DNA from: a virus
DNA: 64,000 bases
Strand: one strand, 5' to 3'
Virus record (IMG/VR): IMGVR_UViG_3300027793_000075
Location: 21,567-85,566 of that record
Position 1 is the stretch's first letter, and each line of letters starts with the position of its first letter. The position numbers and the translations under genes are program-made. Below, piece after piece: positions 7,319 to 13,162 of this stretch. The notes below the pieces were generated by a model. The model was not told the DNA's origin and did not search any database. It saw only the letters and a list, made by a program, of their open reading frames with translations.

Positions 7319-7498
7319 ATGAAAATTCAAATAGTAAAAGACAATGAACCGGTTTGCGAAAAAAATTCAATTTCATTGAAGATAAATCAAATCGTTGAAG
7401 GTAAACTGATCACAAGAGGTCGGTTTACCTCTACTTTTGAGATTGACAATCAACTTGTATGTATTCGTAATTGGAATTGGAAATTAATCACGGTATAA
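7319..7498 (+). CDS. Small hypothetical protein, 59 aa
   Basis: Uninterrupted ORF directly downstream of a promoter. The protein starts MKIQIVKDNEPV and ends NWNWKLITV, with alternating hydrophobic and charged residues that suggest a small beta-sheet fold. It fills what would otherwise be a gap of more than 200 bases. The spacing of the ATG from the -10 box predicts a leaderless mRNA; no Shine-Dalgarno sequence is present. Function unknown. Confidence 0.65.
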   Translation: MKIQIVKDNEPVCEKNSISLKINQIVEGKLITRGRFTSTFEIDNQLVCIRNWNWKLITV

Positions 7499-7509
7499 TA
7501 AATAAGTTT

Positions 7510-7713
7510 ATGCACACTAACGAAGAATTAGACAAACTTGCAGAAGAAGTATACGATTGGTGTTGCGCTCGACGCGAAGATAATTTGGATAAAAAGGGCA
7601 ATCCCGGCGATCCACGCAAAGTAAGTTCTCCGTATCCACTTGCTATGGATAATGTAAAAGCATTTTACAGAAATGTAGTAAAATGGCATTTGGAAAAACA
7701 AAATAATCCATAA
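7510..7713 (+). CDS. Hypothetical protein, 67 aa
   Basis: I take the ATG at 7510, beginning MHTNEELDKLAEEVYDW, because an upstream in-frame start would overlap the preceding small gene. The protein is helical and charged, with a WCCARRED segment near residue 17 and a helical C-terminus (AFYRNVVKWHLEKQ). The next gene starts 4 bases later. No known domain. Confidence 0.65.
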   Translation: MHTNEELDKLAEEVYDWCCARREDNLDKKGNPGDPRKVSSPYPLAMDNVKAFYRNVVKWHLEKQNNP

Positions 7714-7717
7714 CAGT

Positions 7718-8422
7718 ATGAAAAAAATAATTAATACAATTGCGGTCACTGGAGCCGACGATTCAACGTCAATACAAGACATGGTTAAATTGCAACAAAA
7801 ATATCCATTTATTGAATTTGCAATTTTAATTAAATCTCCTACCGTATCGCGCTCCAGTTTTAGTAGATTTCCTTGCATTGAATGGCTAAATAAACTAGCC
7901 GAACAAAGTCATTTATTGAATCTATCAATGCATTTATGTTCGCGGCCTGTAAAAGATATTTTGGACCATGGGGTTTTACCAGATCATATTGCCAATATTA
8001 AATACAAGCGCATTCAAATTAATACTCATGCAGAACCACATTCTTATTCAAGAATGAGTTTATATAAATGTTTTGAAGAAAATGCAAATACTACTTTTAT
8101 ATTTCAATTAGATGGTGTAAATGAACATATGTTCACGGATTCCATTGACGCGGGATATAAAAATATAGCTGGATTATATGATTTGAGTCATGGTGCAGGT
8201 ATTCTGCCTGACAAATGGATTGAAACTCCAAAAAATGGTATTTTATATGGTTATGCAGGCGGGTTGTCTCCAGAAAATGTTGCTTCCCAATTGTCTAAAA
8301 TTGAAAAATTGACAGATAATACATGGATTGATGCAGAAACTTATCTTCGAACAGATAGCAAATTTGACCTAAATAAAGTTGTTGCATTTGTTGAAGCATC
8401 AAAACCGTGGAATATATTATGA
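7718..8422 (+). CDS. TIM-barrel protein resembling phosphoribosylanthranilate isomerase
   Basis: The 234 residues show the alternating strand and helix pattern of a beta/alpha barrel. The C-terminal part (GYAGGLSPENV near residue 185, then WIDAETYLRT, then a final helix) is arranged like the phosphate-binding end of TrpF, where AGGLxPENV is typical. The N-terminal catalytic cysteine motif of TrpF is not evident (ITGADDST-like start instead of KxCG), so the reaction is probably different or lost. No other tryptophan-pathway gene is in the window. It overlaps the next gene by ATGA. Barrel call moderate; isomerase activity unsupported. Confidence 0.6.
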   Translation: MKKIINTIAVTGADDSTSIQDMVKLQQKYPFIEFAILIKSPTVSRSSFSRFPCIEWLNKLAEQSHLLNLSMHLCSRPVKDILDHGVLPDHIANIKYKRIQINTHAEPHSYSRMSLYKCFEENANTTFIFQLDGVNEHMFTDSIDAGYKNIAGLYDLSHGAGILPDKWIETPKNGILYGYAGGLSPENVASQLSKIEKLTDNTWIDAETYLRTDSKFDLNKVVAFVEASKPWNIL

Positions 8423-8619
8423 ATGAAGAATTAGACTTAGCTTACATGTCAATTGAAACACTAAAAAATAGAATCAATGTTCTTGAAGAAGAATTACGCA
8501 TTGTGAAAATTGAGAGAGACCGGCTTAATGATCAATATCACAAAAATGCACTATCAGATTATCATTATCATGATAATGATGAAACAATCAGATATGGATT
8601 TAACGGGCCGGGGTATTAG
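8419..8619 (+). CDS. Small coiled-coil protein, 66 aa
   Basis: Start chosen at the ATG overlapping the preceding stop (ATGA), giving MNEELDLAYM. Residues 10-45 have heptad-like spacing of Leu, Ile and Val (IETLKNRINVLEEELRIVK), a likely coiled coil, followed by a His/Tyr/Asp-rich tail. Probably a dimeric accessory protein; function unknown. Confidence 0.6.
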   Translation: MNEELDLAYMSIETLKNRINVLEEELRIVKIERDRLNDQYHKNALSDYHYHDNDETIRYGFNGPGY

Positions 8620-8637
8620 ACACATGTACCTATCATT

Positions 8638-8757
8638 ATGAAAAATAATAAAAAAACAAAAAAATGCAATATTTGCAACGGAAATAAATATTACGTCACT
8701 TATGACGGATATTACAATCCATGTGGACGATGCAATCCTAACGGTAAAATTCATTAA
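8638..8757 (+). CDS. Tiny zinc-ribbon protein, 39 aa
   Basis: Thirty-nine-codon ORF between two genes. It has a lysine-rich N-terminus and two CxxC pairs (CNIC at residues 10-13 and CGRC at residues 29-32) separated by 15 residues, the spacing of a single zinc ribbon. The paired motifs and the lack of overlap with the adjacent genes (next ATG 1 base after this stop) argue that it is real. Possible nucleic-acid or protein adaptor; no specific role can be given. Confidence 0.6.
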   Translation: MKNNKKTKKCNICNGNKYYVTYDGYYNPCGRCNPNGKIH

Positions 8758-8758
8758 T

Positions 8759-9025
8759 ATGAATGCTAAAGAAGCACAAATGCTTGCGGATGTTGTGTAT
8801 AATAAACGACATCAATCGGAAATTAATGAAATATATAAAAAAATTCGCGCAGCCGCTGAAAATGGAGATTATATATTAATTTTAAAATATGATCACATTG
8901 TACATTATCGGATCATTCCAGTTTTAGAAAAACAGGGATATAAAGTAAAACATGATACCCGAACACATTGCTGTTCTGAAGGAAGATGGAGAATAGAAGA
9001 ATTAGTTATTTCTTGGAATGAATAA
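8759..9025 (+). CDS. Hypothetical protein, 88 aa
   Basis: The start at 8759 (MNAKEAQMLADVVY) is preferred because a longer form would overlap the zinc-ribbon gene. Helical N-terminal half, then a beta-like segment ending RTHCCSEGRWRIEELVISW. I recall comparable small phage proteins of this form but cannot name a family. Confidence 0.65.
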   Translation: MNAKEAQMLADVVYNKRHQSEINEIYKKIRAAAENGDYILILKYDHIVHYRIIPVLEKQGYKVKHDTRTHCCSEGRWRIEELVISWNE

Positions 9026-9046
9026 TATAATAACATCCGTATAAGT

Positions 9047-9337
9047 ATGCACGATTTATCCAACAATATGTTGCTCATGATTGAGCCACAATCTCGTATC
9101 AAAGAACCTGCTGTAAATGATGCATATACAGCAAAAATGGAAATGCTCATGAAAAAAGCAAAACATGGTTCACCATGCAAAGGATTTCATCAGTGTGCGT
9201 GTGGTGAATGTAGCACAAATTACGATTTGAAAATTGGAAAATACACTACAAATTCACTTGCCGCTCATTATTTACGCTATCATCGTAGCGAAGTTCCTGC
9301 TTCCGAAATCGAAAAGTTAAGAAAATTATTTCTATAA
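9047..9337 (+). CDS. Hypothetical zinc-finger-like protein, 96 aa
   Basis: The central segment has CACGEC near residues 49-54 and then HYLRYH near residues 74-79, a Cys/His arrangement compatible with a zinc finger. N- and C-terminal parts are helical. Nucleic-acid binding is plausible but unproven. Last gene before a promoter. Confidence 0.65.
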   Translation: MHDLSNNMLLMIEPQSRIKEPAVNDAYTAKMEMLMKKAKHGSPCKGFHQCACGECSTNYDLKIGKYTTNSLAAHYLRYHRSEVPASEIEKLRKLFL

Positions 9338-9343
9338 AAAGAG

Positions 9344-9371
9344 TTGACTTTGTGAAGTAACATGCTATCAT
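9344..9371 (+). promoter_or_regulatory. Sigma70-type early promoter, leaderless arrangement
   Basis: TTGACT at 9344-9349, 16-base spacer, TATCAT at 9366-9371. The ATG of the next gene is at 9378, 6 bases after the -10 box. Confidence 0.7.
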
Positions 9372-9377
9372 AAATGT

Positions 9378-10157
9378 ATGAAACTTAAATTCATAGGCGT
9401 CGGCGGTGCGTTTGCGCCAATTTCAATCGGCAATTCAAATATACTTCTTTCCCATAACGGAAAGAATATGCTAATTGATTGTGGAGTGACTGCACCATTT
9501 ATTCTTCGTGATGAATGGAACATTCAACATTCGGATATTGATAGTATTTGGGTGAGTCATCTCCATTCCGATCATATTGGTGGATTGGAGCATTATGCAT
9601 TTTTGCGTTATTTTTCTCCGGTTCGTGACCAGCAAGGAAATGTAATCAAACCGAAACTTTACACGATTCGACATCTAATGCAAGAATTGTGGGATAATTC
9701 TCTCAAAGGCGGATTGGAGTCTGTTGAAGGTAAAATTACCACACTCACTGATTTTTTTGATTGCAAACCAATTGAGCCAAACGATAATTTTGTGTGGCAA
9801 GGCTATAATTTTCAGCCGGTCCAGACAATTCATGTAATGGCTGGATATATTTTTAGATACAGTTATGGGTTGTTGATAACAAATCCAGAAACAAAGAAGA
9901 AAACGTTTATAACCACGGATACACAATTTAGTCCGTATCAACTTCATAAGTTTTATGAAATGTCTGATATCATTTTCCATGACACAGAGACTCTTCCATT
10001 TAAATCTCATGTTCATGCTCATTATGAAGATTTGAAAACGCTGGATGCACCAACACGGGCCAAGATTTGGATGTACCATTATGCAAAGCCAATCGAATCA
10101 TGGGAAGCAGATGGATTCGCAGGATTTGTAAAAAAGGGTCAAGAATTTGACATATAA
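9378..10157 (+). CDS. Metallo-beta-lactamase-fold hydrolase (RNase Z-like)
   Basis: Binuclear zinc hydrolase. The metal-binding motif HLHSDH is at residues 61-66, preceded by LIDCG near residue 33. Later ligands are provided by TTDTQ near residue 195 and by the His-rich KSHVHAHY near residue 213. The early GVGGAFAPISIGNSN region resembles the opening of RNase Z and PhnP-type proteins. Candidate roles are tRNA 3' processing, cyclic-phosphate hydrolysis or another phosphodiesterase reaction. Given the two RNA ligases and kinase downstream, an RNA role is attractive but is inference. Likely translated from a leaderless mRNA. Confidence 0.9.
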   Translation: MKLKFIGVGGAFAPISIGNSNILLSHNGKNMLIDCGVTAPFILRDEWNIQHSDIDSIWVSHLHSDHIGGLEHYAFLRYFSPVRDQQGNVIKPKLYTIRHLMQELWDNSLKGGLESVEGKITTLTDFFDCKPIEPNDNFVWQGYNFQPVQTIHVMAGYIFRYSYGLLITNPETKKKTFITTDTQFSPYQLHKFYEMSDIIFHDTETLPFKSHVHAHYEDLKTLDAPTRAKIWMYHYAKPIESWEADGFAGFVKKGQEFDI

Positions 10158-10193
10158 TACTTTTAGAGAATAAAAGTGGATTACAACAATCGC

Positions 10194-10221
10194 TCGATTT
10201 TTTATAAAACTACATTATACT
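10194..10221 (+). promoter_or_regulatory. Early promoter with weak -35, leaderless arrangement
   Basis: TCGATT at 10194-10199, followed by TTTTATAAAA, and a strong TATACT at 10216-10221 after 16 bases. The ATG is at 10228, 6 bases after the -10 box, as in the neighbouring promoters. Confidence 0.55.
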
Positions 10222-10227
10222 AAATAT

Positions 10228-10530
10228 ATGAAGATTGACTATTACATAATTGGGCACACGGGAGCAATCCACAAACACTATATTGATACCGAAAGCGAGA
10301 ATTATTTTTCTCACACAGATCATGAAGTAACTATCATATATAAAGAATTAGATGAAGATTATTACTTCATTACAGAGAAAGTAACATATCCTCGTATTTT
10401 TGAAACTGCACAATTGGAGCGAATCGCCACATATAAAGAACGAATTGAAAGTCTTCAGAAAGATTTAGCAGTATTTGAAAACAGTAAGGATTATGATCAC
10501 TACTGGGAGTTGGTAGAAAAAAATCGCTGA
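10228..10530 (+). CDS. Hypothetical protein, 100 aa
   Basis: Acidic small protein with a beta-like first half (MKIDYYIIGHTG) and a helical, coiled-coil-like second half (ERIATYKERIESLQKDL). Its stop codon is part of a CTGACTTTCTATAAAA sequence that resembles the promoter elements seen between other genes here. Function unknown. Confidence 0.65.
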   Translation: MKIDYYIIGHTGAIHKHYIDTESENYFSHTDHEVTIIYKELDEDYYFITEKVTYPRIFETAQLERIATYKERIESLQKDLAVFENSKDYDHYWELVEKNR

Positions 10531-10544
10531 CTTTCTATAAAACC

Positions 10545-10736
10545 ATGAAATGGACGAAGAAACTTCCCAATAAACGGGGATATTATTGGTATAAAGATGA
10601 AACAATGGAAGAACCTGTTGTTTTATATGTAAAAGAACATAATGGTGGTTGGTTTGCTCAAGATGAAGAATATTGTTTTGTTGTCGAAAAAGACCGATCA
10701 AATTGGTGCTACATATCAGAACCAGCCACCCATTGA
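10545..10736 (+). CDS. Hypothetical Trp/Tyr-rich protein, 63 aa
   Basis: Begins MKWTKKLPNKRGYYWYKDE and continues as a small beta-sheet protein with spaced Trp and Tyr. The opening pattern (W-x-LP-x-GYYWxK) is common in small phage proteins of unknown role. The stop TGA lies within a TTGACT sequence at 10733-10738. Confidence 0.65.
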   Translation: MKWTKKLPNKRGYYWYKDETMEEPVVLYVKEHNGGWFAQDEEYCFVVEKDRSNWCYISEPATH

Positions 10737-10757
10737 CTTTCTGTAAAATAAAAATAT

Positions 10758-10982
10758 ATGAAGATATATTTTGAATCCGAAAACGATAAAATAAAATTTA
10801 ATAATTGGTTACGAGAAATTCAGCATTGTGCATCGTATATTGATGTTGCATTGCATGATCCTGTTCTTTTTGAAGGTCAAGAAGAAACCATACGGAGCAA
10901 TGCCAGAACTTTAGGATGTCGAATATATGATGTTGCCGAATCAATGTATGAAGTAATTCCCCAAGACAAACTTTCTCGTTGA
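10758..10982 (+). CDS. Hypothetical protein, 74 aa
   Basis: Small helical protein (KIKFNNWLREIQH, later IRSNARTLGCRIYDVAESMYEVI), with no recognised motif. Its stop codon overlaps the -35 box of the next promoter (10979-10984). Short intergenic distances on both sides place it in the series of small early genes at 10-11 kb. Confidence 0.6.
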   Translation: MKIYFESENDKIKFNNWLREIQHCASYIDVALHDPVLFEGQEETIRSNARTLGCRIYDVAESMYEVIPQDKLSR

Positions 10983-11006
10983 CTTTCTATAAAAACCTGA
11001 TATCTT
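10979..11006 (+). promoter_or_regulatory. Early promoter in front of the split RNA-ligase start
   Basis: TTGACT at 10979-10984 with the TTCTATAAAA extension, 16-base spacer, TATCTT at 11001-11006. An ATG follows at 11013, again 6 bases after the -10 box, but the reading frame it opens is only nine codons long (see 11013-11042). Confidence 0.7.
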
Positions 11007-11012
11007 GATTGT

Positions 11013-11042
11013 ATGAAGATTGACCTATCAAAATTAGTTTAA
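11013..11042 (+). pseudogene. Possible remnant of the original RNA-ligase start
   Basis: Nine codons, MKIDLSKLV then stop, placed exactly where a leaderless gene should begin after the promoter at 10979-11006. The RNA ligase 600 bases downstream begins MKIDLNNID. The shared MKIDL suggests that the ligase once started here and was separated from its promoter when the HNH endonuclease gene was inserted. It could also be a short leader peptide. The match is short, so this is an inference. Confidence 0.4.
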
Positions 11043-11087
11043 TGTTTGATGATTCCACTTGCTACTTATTTAAAAGGAAGCAATTGG

Positions 11088-11660
11088 ATGAAAAATATAA
11101 TAAATCAAAAGTTTGGTAAATTATTAGTTTTAGAATTTCATAGTAAATCATTAGCAAAAAGACCACAAAATAAATGGAAATGTATATGTGATTGTGGAAA
11201 GGTAAAAATAGTACAAGAGAATCATTTAGTTCGGGGCACTACGAAATCATGTGGATGTTTGCATAAAAGAACTGGAAAAGATTCTCCATTCTTCAAAGGC
11301 TATGAAGACATTTCATTAGATTTTTTTAATCACATAAAAGCAGCATGTGAAAAACCACAAAAATATAGAAAATCCCGTGAGTTTAAATTAACGATAGAGT
11401 ATTTGTGGAATTTATATATAAAACAAAATAAAAAATGTGCAATATCTGGTGTAGAAATCTTGTTTACTGAACGAGAAGGAAGTAGAGGACGAAGATGTTC
11501 AGCATCTCTTGATAGAATTGATTCATCAATCGGATATGTTGAAGGTAATGTTCAATGGGTACATAAAATCGTCAACATAATGAAAAATAAAACAGATATG
11601 AAAGAATTCATATCTTGGTGTAATAAAATTACAAAACATAATGAAAATAGACCTCAATAA
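11088..11660 (+). CDS. HNH homing endonuclease
   Basis: Free-standing mobile endonuclease. The N-terminal half has the zinc-binding arrangement typical of many phage homing enzymes: FGKLLVLE, then WKCICDCG near residue 38 and TKSCGCL near residue 60. The C-terminal half has the HNH core: CAISGVEI near residue 120, ASLDRIDSSIGYVEGNVQWV near residues 137-156. The start at 11088 is chosen because a good Shine-Dalgarno AAGGAAG precedes it, unlike most genes nearby, which agrees with an outside origin. The gene lies between a promoter plus MKIDL remnant and the RNA ligase, and its end overlaps the ligase start by 20 bases. Confidence 0.88.
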   Translation: MKNIINQKFGKLLVLEFHSKSLAKRPQNKWKCICDCGKVKIVQENHLVRGTTKSCGCLHKRTGKDSPFFKGYEDISLDFFNHIKAACEKPQKYRKSREFKLTIEYLWNLYIKQNKKCAISGVEILFTEREGSRGRRCSASLDRIDSSIGYVEGNVQWVHKIVNIMKNKTDMKEFISWCNKITKHNENRPQ

Positions 11661-12741
11661 TATTGACACTGAAAATTTCATGTCGCATGACCATTTCATC
11701 AATGGAGAAGTTGTCACGCTAATTCAGCCAAAAAACATAGGAGTTAAATGGCGGCAGGATAATAAGCATTTGCGTTCTTCCGTATGGAACTATGAAGGTG
11801 AGCTTATCAGCGCAGGATTTCCTAAATTCACTAATTTTGGTGAAAATCCCGAACATTTTCCTGTTCCACAGTCATTGAAGAATTGCACTGTTGTTGAAAA
11901 ATTGGATGGTTCATTGCTTATTGTCAGCAAGTATAAGGGTCAACTTATTCTACGTACCCGTGGAACTGTTGACGCATTTACGATGGACAATGGACATGAA
12001 CTCGAAATTTTCAAGACCATATTTTCTAAATATGAAAAGTTATGGAATAGTCACGATGATACTTGGGATTTTAGTCTATTATTTGAATGGGTGTCGCCAA
12101 TAAATAAAATCGTACTTTCATACGGTGATTCTCCAGATTGGTATTTGGTCGGGATTGTTAATCACGATAATTATAGACTTGAGTCGCAAGATTTTTTGGA
12201 TGAATTCGCCAAAGTAATCAATGTAAAGCGTCCGGCAACCTATACTTTTTCTGATGTCAATGATCTATTAGAGAATGTTGAACAGTGGAAAGGTAAGGAA
12301 GGTGTAGTTATTTACAGCCAAGACGGTCAAATGCTTCATAAAGTGAAGGGTGCATGGTATTTGGCACTTCATCATATGAAATCTGAACTTTCTTCAACAG
12401 AGAAAGTTATGGACGTATGGTTAGAACAAAAAATGCCGGATTATAATAGCTTCTATAATTATATATCCACCACTTTTGATTTTGAGTTGGCAGAGCAAAT
12501 TCGTGGAACAATTAGCAATCTTTGTGATGGACGCAAGGAAGTCGATAAGATTATTGATCATATGCGCGGCTTCATAAATAGCAAAGTTCGTCACCTTACC
12601 TCACGTAAGGAACAGGCATTGACTATTTTGAATTCGTATGGCGAAACCAATCGAAGCGGTTATCTATTCAAGATTTTGGATAACAAACCTCTTGAAAAAG
12701 ATGATTATAAGAAACTGATGTTTCAAGTTTTAAAGAAGTAA
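11641..12741 (+). CDS. RNA ligase, T4 Rnl1-like
   Basis: ATP-dependent ligase that joins RNA 5'-phosphate and 3'-hydroxyl ends. The nucleotidyl-transfer motif is EKLDGSL with the nucleophile Lys87, preceded by the FPKFTNFGE segment typical of the Rnl1 group. Later motifs are LLFEWVSP near residue 145 (motif III-like), EGVVIYS near residue 224 (motif IV) and HKVKGAWY near residue 235 (motif V). A helical C-terminal domain completes 366 residues, close to T4 Rnl1. Phages use such ligases to repair tRNAs cut by host anticodon nucleases. The present start overlaps the HNH gene, so translation may depend on coupling to that gene. Confidence 0.92.
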   Translation: MKIDLNNIDTENFMSHDHFINGEVVTLIQPKNIGVKWRQDNKHLRSSVWNYEGELISAGFPKFTNFGENPEHFPVPQSLKNCTVVEKLDGSLLIVSKYKGQLILRTRGTVDAFTMDNGHELEIFKTIFSKYEKLWNSHDDTWDFSLLFEWVSPINKIVLSYGDSPDWYLVGIVNHDNYRLESQDFLDEFAKVINVKRPATYTFSDVNDLLENVEQWKGKEGVVIYSQDGQMLHKVKGAWYLALHHMKSELSSTEKVMDVWLEQKMPDYNSFYNYISTTFDFELAEQIRGTISNLCDGRKEVDKIIDHMRGFINSKVRHLTSRKEQALTILNSYGETNRSGYLFKILDNKPLEKDDYKKLMFQVLKK

Positions 12742-12747
12742 ATATAA

Positions 12748-12780
12748 ACTCACCAAATATAATAATTTGGTGAGTTTTTT
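12748..12780 (+). terminator. Rho-independent terminator
   Basis: Stem ACTCACCAAAT paired with ATTTGGTGAGT around a six-base loop, followed by a T-run. Ends the HNH/RNA-ligase unit. Confidence 0.9.
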
Positions 12781-12800
12781 ATTTGTTATATATTTTTGTT

Positions 12801-13067
12801 ATGATAACTAAACACACGCTAATCAAAGGCACTCCTGAAGAAATTCAACAATATATTGTTTCTCAAATAGAATATAAGCACAATGATAGTTTTGATATAA
12901 AGGATCAACTTAATAAAATTGGACTAGAAAAACAAGGTATGATTTTTTATCTTGAAAAAGTATCTGATATAATTAAACTCGTTTCTATATATGTTCACAC
13001 TGTTGATGCGGTTGCGAGAGAGAAGGCACAACAAAAAATGATTGAATCATATAATAAATTATCATAA
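12801..13067 (+). CDS. Hypothetical protein, 88 aa
   Basis: Start taken at MITKHTLIKGTPEEIQ; an earlier in-frame ATG lies too close to the terminator. Small charged helical protein with no recognised domain. It sits alone between two terminators, with no strong promoter visible, only the AT-rich sequence after the terminator. Function unknown. Confidence 0.6.
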   Translation: MITKHTLIKGTPEEIQQYIVSQIEYKHNDSFDIKDQLNKIGLEKQGMIFYLEKVSDIIKLVSIYVHTVDAVAREKAQQKMIESYNKLS

Positions 13068-13088
13068 TGGTAATGCCCATTATTTTTT
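13064..13088 (+). terminator. Rho-independent terminator
   Basis: Stem ATAATGG and CCATTAT with a six-base loop followed by six T, starting at the stop codon of the preceding gene. Weak stem but correct form. Confidence 0.6.
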
Positions 13089-13100
13089 ATACAAAACAAG

Positions 13101-13128
13101 TTGACTTCTGATGCACATAGAGTAAGAT
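13101..13128 (+). promoter_or_regulatory. Sigma70-type promoter for the rIIA-like gene
   Basis: TTGACT at 13101-13106, 16-base spacer, TAAGAT at 13123-13128. The ATG is at 13163, giving an untranslated leader of about 28 bases. Confidence 0.6.
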
Positions 13129-13162
13129 ACGAACTCGATCCAAAATAATTGTATAAAAATTC

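Noticed and set aside
10527-10551. CTGACT and TTGACT sequences at 10527 and 10733 as full promoters
   Set aside because: Neither has a -10 box at suitable distance before the following ATG. They are kept only as examples of the repeated TGACTTTCTATAAAA element.
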